A DNA stretch of 64,000 bases, from contig JADJRU010000004.1 of assembly GCA_016712105.1 (NCBI GenBank), positions 124,001-188,000 of the forward strand. Reading direction: 5' to 3'. The stretch comes from Ahniella sp. (lineage in GTDB: Bacteria > Pseudomonadota > Gammaproteobacteria > Xanthomonadales > Ahniellaceae). The translations under genes were made by a program, and so were the position numbers. Positions 62,332 to 64,000 of the stretch are shown here, piece by piece. The notes under the pieces were generated by a model. The model did not search any database, was not told the DNA's origin, and saw only the letters and a program-made list of their open reading frames with translations. The first letter of the stretch is position 1. Each line of letters begins with the position of its first letter.

Positions 62332-63705
62332 TTACTCGAAGCCGTTCGCGAACATTGGCGCAGCGATCATGCGTACCAGGAAGGGATCTTCATCCAAGCC
62401 CTGAAACTCGCGGTTGCCGGCAATCACCAGCCGGGATACCGAAGGGCGCGTATCAAAGAGCAGTTGGCGACCGCGGTGCATCGGTGTTGTGTTGCCGAAG
62501 TCTGCGATGACGCTCGGCAAGTAGGAAAGATCAGGCACCAACCCGCCCGTCCCATCCTGGAAGCGCAGCAGTCTTGGTGTTGACCGGTCGGGGATCAGGC
62601 CGCCGGTCGCAAAGGTCGTGAGCAGGTAGATGGACTGGCCGCTGAATTCGAACGCTTCGACCGTGTTCAATGTGCCGGGTGTAATGCCGCTGAAGGTCGC
62701 GAACGTGCGCGTGCCGCAGCGAATGGGGCCGGTTGTGCCAGTGTCCGTCACGTTGAACTGCATCAGCCAGTTGAACTTGGTGCCGTCGAAGAACGGGCCG
62801 CTGGCGATTGTCGACGAGCCCGCGACGTGCACCCGACCAAGGTTGTCGACGTGCGCTTTTTCGACGGTGCTCGTGCTGCCCAACGCACAATGGTCGCCGA
62901 TCGCGATCGTGGCAATGGTCGGCGCCGTGTTCAGTTGCGTCGATGCGTATTGCAGCACTTCCACGGACAAGGGCTCGTTGTCCTCATCGAGCTTGTTGGC
63001 GAAGATGACTTCACCGTCATCCGTGCCACCACTACCCACCGTTTGGATCGTCAGCGTGTCGGATGGCGGATTGATCGTGGAGAACGAAAAATCGGTCCCC
63101 GCCAACTGGCCCTGCACGATGCGATTGCCGGTCCAGGCGCCGTCGGTGTCCCCGAGCCAGATTCCGGCCGCAAATCGCCCGTTATGGCAGTTCAACTCGG
63201 CACCCCGCTCGAATCGATTGGCGCCGTAGGCGAAACGGCCAGTACCGGCCGAGCCGAACGCCATATCCTGAACACCCAAGGCATCATATTTCCGAAAGTC
63301 GATCACATTGCCAAACGTGGACGTGGCGCGCATGCCCAGCACGAATCTGCCGGTCGCGGAATCCTGACAAGCCGCGGTGATCCCGACCATATTCAAGTTG
63401 ACGGTATTGCGCGATTGGACACCGGCGGAGGTCACCCGGACGAAGGTGGGACTGACGCCACCGGATGCATTGGCGGACTCGACGACAACCAGGTAATCGG
63501 CGAAATCGATGGGAAAAACGGCGACCGTACGATCCCGGTTCGTCGAGTTCGGCGCATCAACCGGCGCATAAACGGTGCCGTTTGCACCAAAGCCCACGTC
63601 AAGGTCGATCGGTTGCGCCCTGACCGCGGCGCTGATCACCAGACTGGCGACCACAATTGCCGCTGTGCGGTTGAAGGAAAACAGGCGAATGTTGGCAAGT
63701 CTCAT
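62332..63705 (-). CDS. Secreted hypothetical protein with GFE tail, paralogue B
   Basis: 457 residues from MRLANIRLFSFNRTAAIVVA; signal peptide ends SAAVRAQ. Intact, and so shows the true length of the family. Body: PIDLDVGFGANGTVYAPVDA, ELNCHNGRFAAGIWLGDTDG, KFNWLMQFNVTDTGTTGPIR, CGTRTFATFSG. It ends DEDPFLVRMIAAPMFANGFE. Mostly beta, with two conserved Cys pairs likely oxidised outside the cell. It is 60-70 percent alike by eye to paralogue A over the second half. The upstream leader is also similar, so the duplication included the promoter. Confidence 0.78.
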   Translation of the reverse strand: MRLANIRLFSFNRTAAIVVASLVISAAVRAQPIDLDVGFGANGTVYAPVDAPNSTNRDRTVAVFPIDFADYLVVVESANASGGVSPTFVRVTSAGVQSRNTVNLNMVGITAACQDSATGRFVLGMRATSTFGNVIDFRKYDALGVQDMAFGSAGTGRFAYGANRFERGAELNCHNGRFAAGIWLGDTDGAWTGNRIVQGQLAGTDFSFSTINPPSDTLTIQTVGSGGTDDGEVIFANKLDEDNEPLSVEVLQYASTQLNTAPTIATIAIGDHCALGSTSTVEKAHVDNLGRVHVAGSSTIASGPFFDGTKFNWLMQFNVTDTGTTGPIRCGTRTFATFSGITPGTLNTVEAFEFSGQSIYLLTTFATGGLIPDRSTPRLLRFQDGTGGLVPDLSYLPSVIADFGNTTPMHRGRQLLFDTRPSVSRLVIAGNREFQGLDEDPFLVRMIAAPMFANGFE

Positions 63706-63814
63706 GATCCGGCTCCGGTGGGGTTGCCGGGGGATACGGAAATTCGGGGGCAAATCCGGCGCGTCCGCCGAATCTTTTTCGAGATGCCGGGGCGGTCAGC
63801 CTCTCACTTGCCGT

Positions 63815-64000
63815 TCAGGGGGGATTCTTGGTCTGTGCCGCTTCGAGTTCCCGCAGACTCTGCCGGGTCAAAGGGCTGTCTTCACCGAGGAACTCTCGAC
63901 GCTGCGCCACCACACTTTCGAACAGCGTTCTGACCCGATCGTGTGGTCTGGACTTCAGTTGGCTCAGGGCCAAGGCGAGTTCGCGCTCTGCCTCGGCACG
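63815..64000 (-). CDS. C-terminal end of an unknown protein, 5'-partial at window edge
   Basis: Sixty-one codons enter from the right edge and end at the stop 63815-63817. The sequence is helical and charged (AERELALALSQLKSRPHDRV, RREFLGEDSPLTRQSLRELE, AAQTKNPP). It looks like the end of a TPR- or coiled-coil-containing protein, but too little is visible to name it. The stop lies about 110 bases upstream of the paralogue B start, so the two may be in one operon. Confidence 0.55.
   Translation of the reverse strand, partial: RAEAERELALALSQLKSRPHDRVRTLFESVVAQRREFLGEDSPLTRQSLRELEAAQTKNPP

Noticed and set aside
62827..63933. 368-codon plus-strand frame opposite paralogue B
   Set aside because: Shadow of a gene whose tandem duplicate confirms the minus-strand frame.

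Overview
The window looks like chromosome from a GC-rich gammaproteobacterium of the Xanthomonadales/Lysobacterales, perhaps near Rhodanobacteraceae. This rests on REP-type palindromes (GTCATTCCCGCG/CGCGGGAATGAC), many secreted beta-propeller proteins, IPTL-CTERM-like tails and a recurring C-terminal [LM]Fx[ND]GFE tail. The taxonomic call is an inference from style, not from a marker gene. About thirty apparent frameshifts cut roughly twenty genes, including the housekeeping gene truD. Many are probably assembly indels rather than decay, so broken genes are described here as whole loci.

Layout. 1-9971: right part of a Tn3-family element, with a KfrA_N/TnpT-like coiled-coil protein (minus), an IPTL-CTERM protein and a subtilisin-like S8 protease as probable cargo, a tyrosine recombinase and a large TnpA. 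10066-14850: glycine-zipper protein, FMN alpha-hydroxy-acid oxidase, and a coupled pair of hybrid histidine kinase and response regulator-PAS protein. 14851-17109: AT-richer stretch with small membrane proteins. 17110-30979: probable defence island opened by a dead integrase, with a type I restriction-modification operon hsdR-hsdM-hsdS coupled to an AAA ATPase and an HNH protein, and a convergent protein of about 1100 residues with a PD-(D/E)xK-like N-terminus. 31061-35321: a hypothetical gene, a delta-60-repeat propeller protein and a TolB-like protein. 35431-41039: hypothetical fragments, truD, a PAS-GGDEF protein and a DUF885 lipoprotein. 41183-42772: nine-copy REP array abutting a truncated GGDEF gene. 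43168-52310: PQQ-type sugar dehydrogenase, DUF4287/DUF5655 protein, molybdopterin oxidoreductase, entericidin-like and other small envelope proteins, alkylsulfatase-like hydrolase. 52538-63705: cluster of large secreted proteins, all with the GFE-type tail.

How the genes work together. In the defence island the start and stop codons of hsdM/hsdS, hsdS/ATPase and ATPase/HNH overlap, so restriction, modification, specificity, ATPase and HNH functions are probably made from one transcript. In the transposon, TnpA and the tyrosine recombinase would carry out cointegrate formation and resolution, with the coiled-coil protein as DNA-binding accessory. The envelope and secretome genes form a separate functional layer whose shared C-terminal tail suggests a common sorting or export route that I cannot name.
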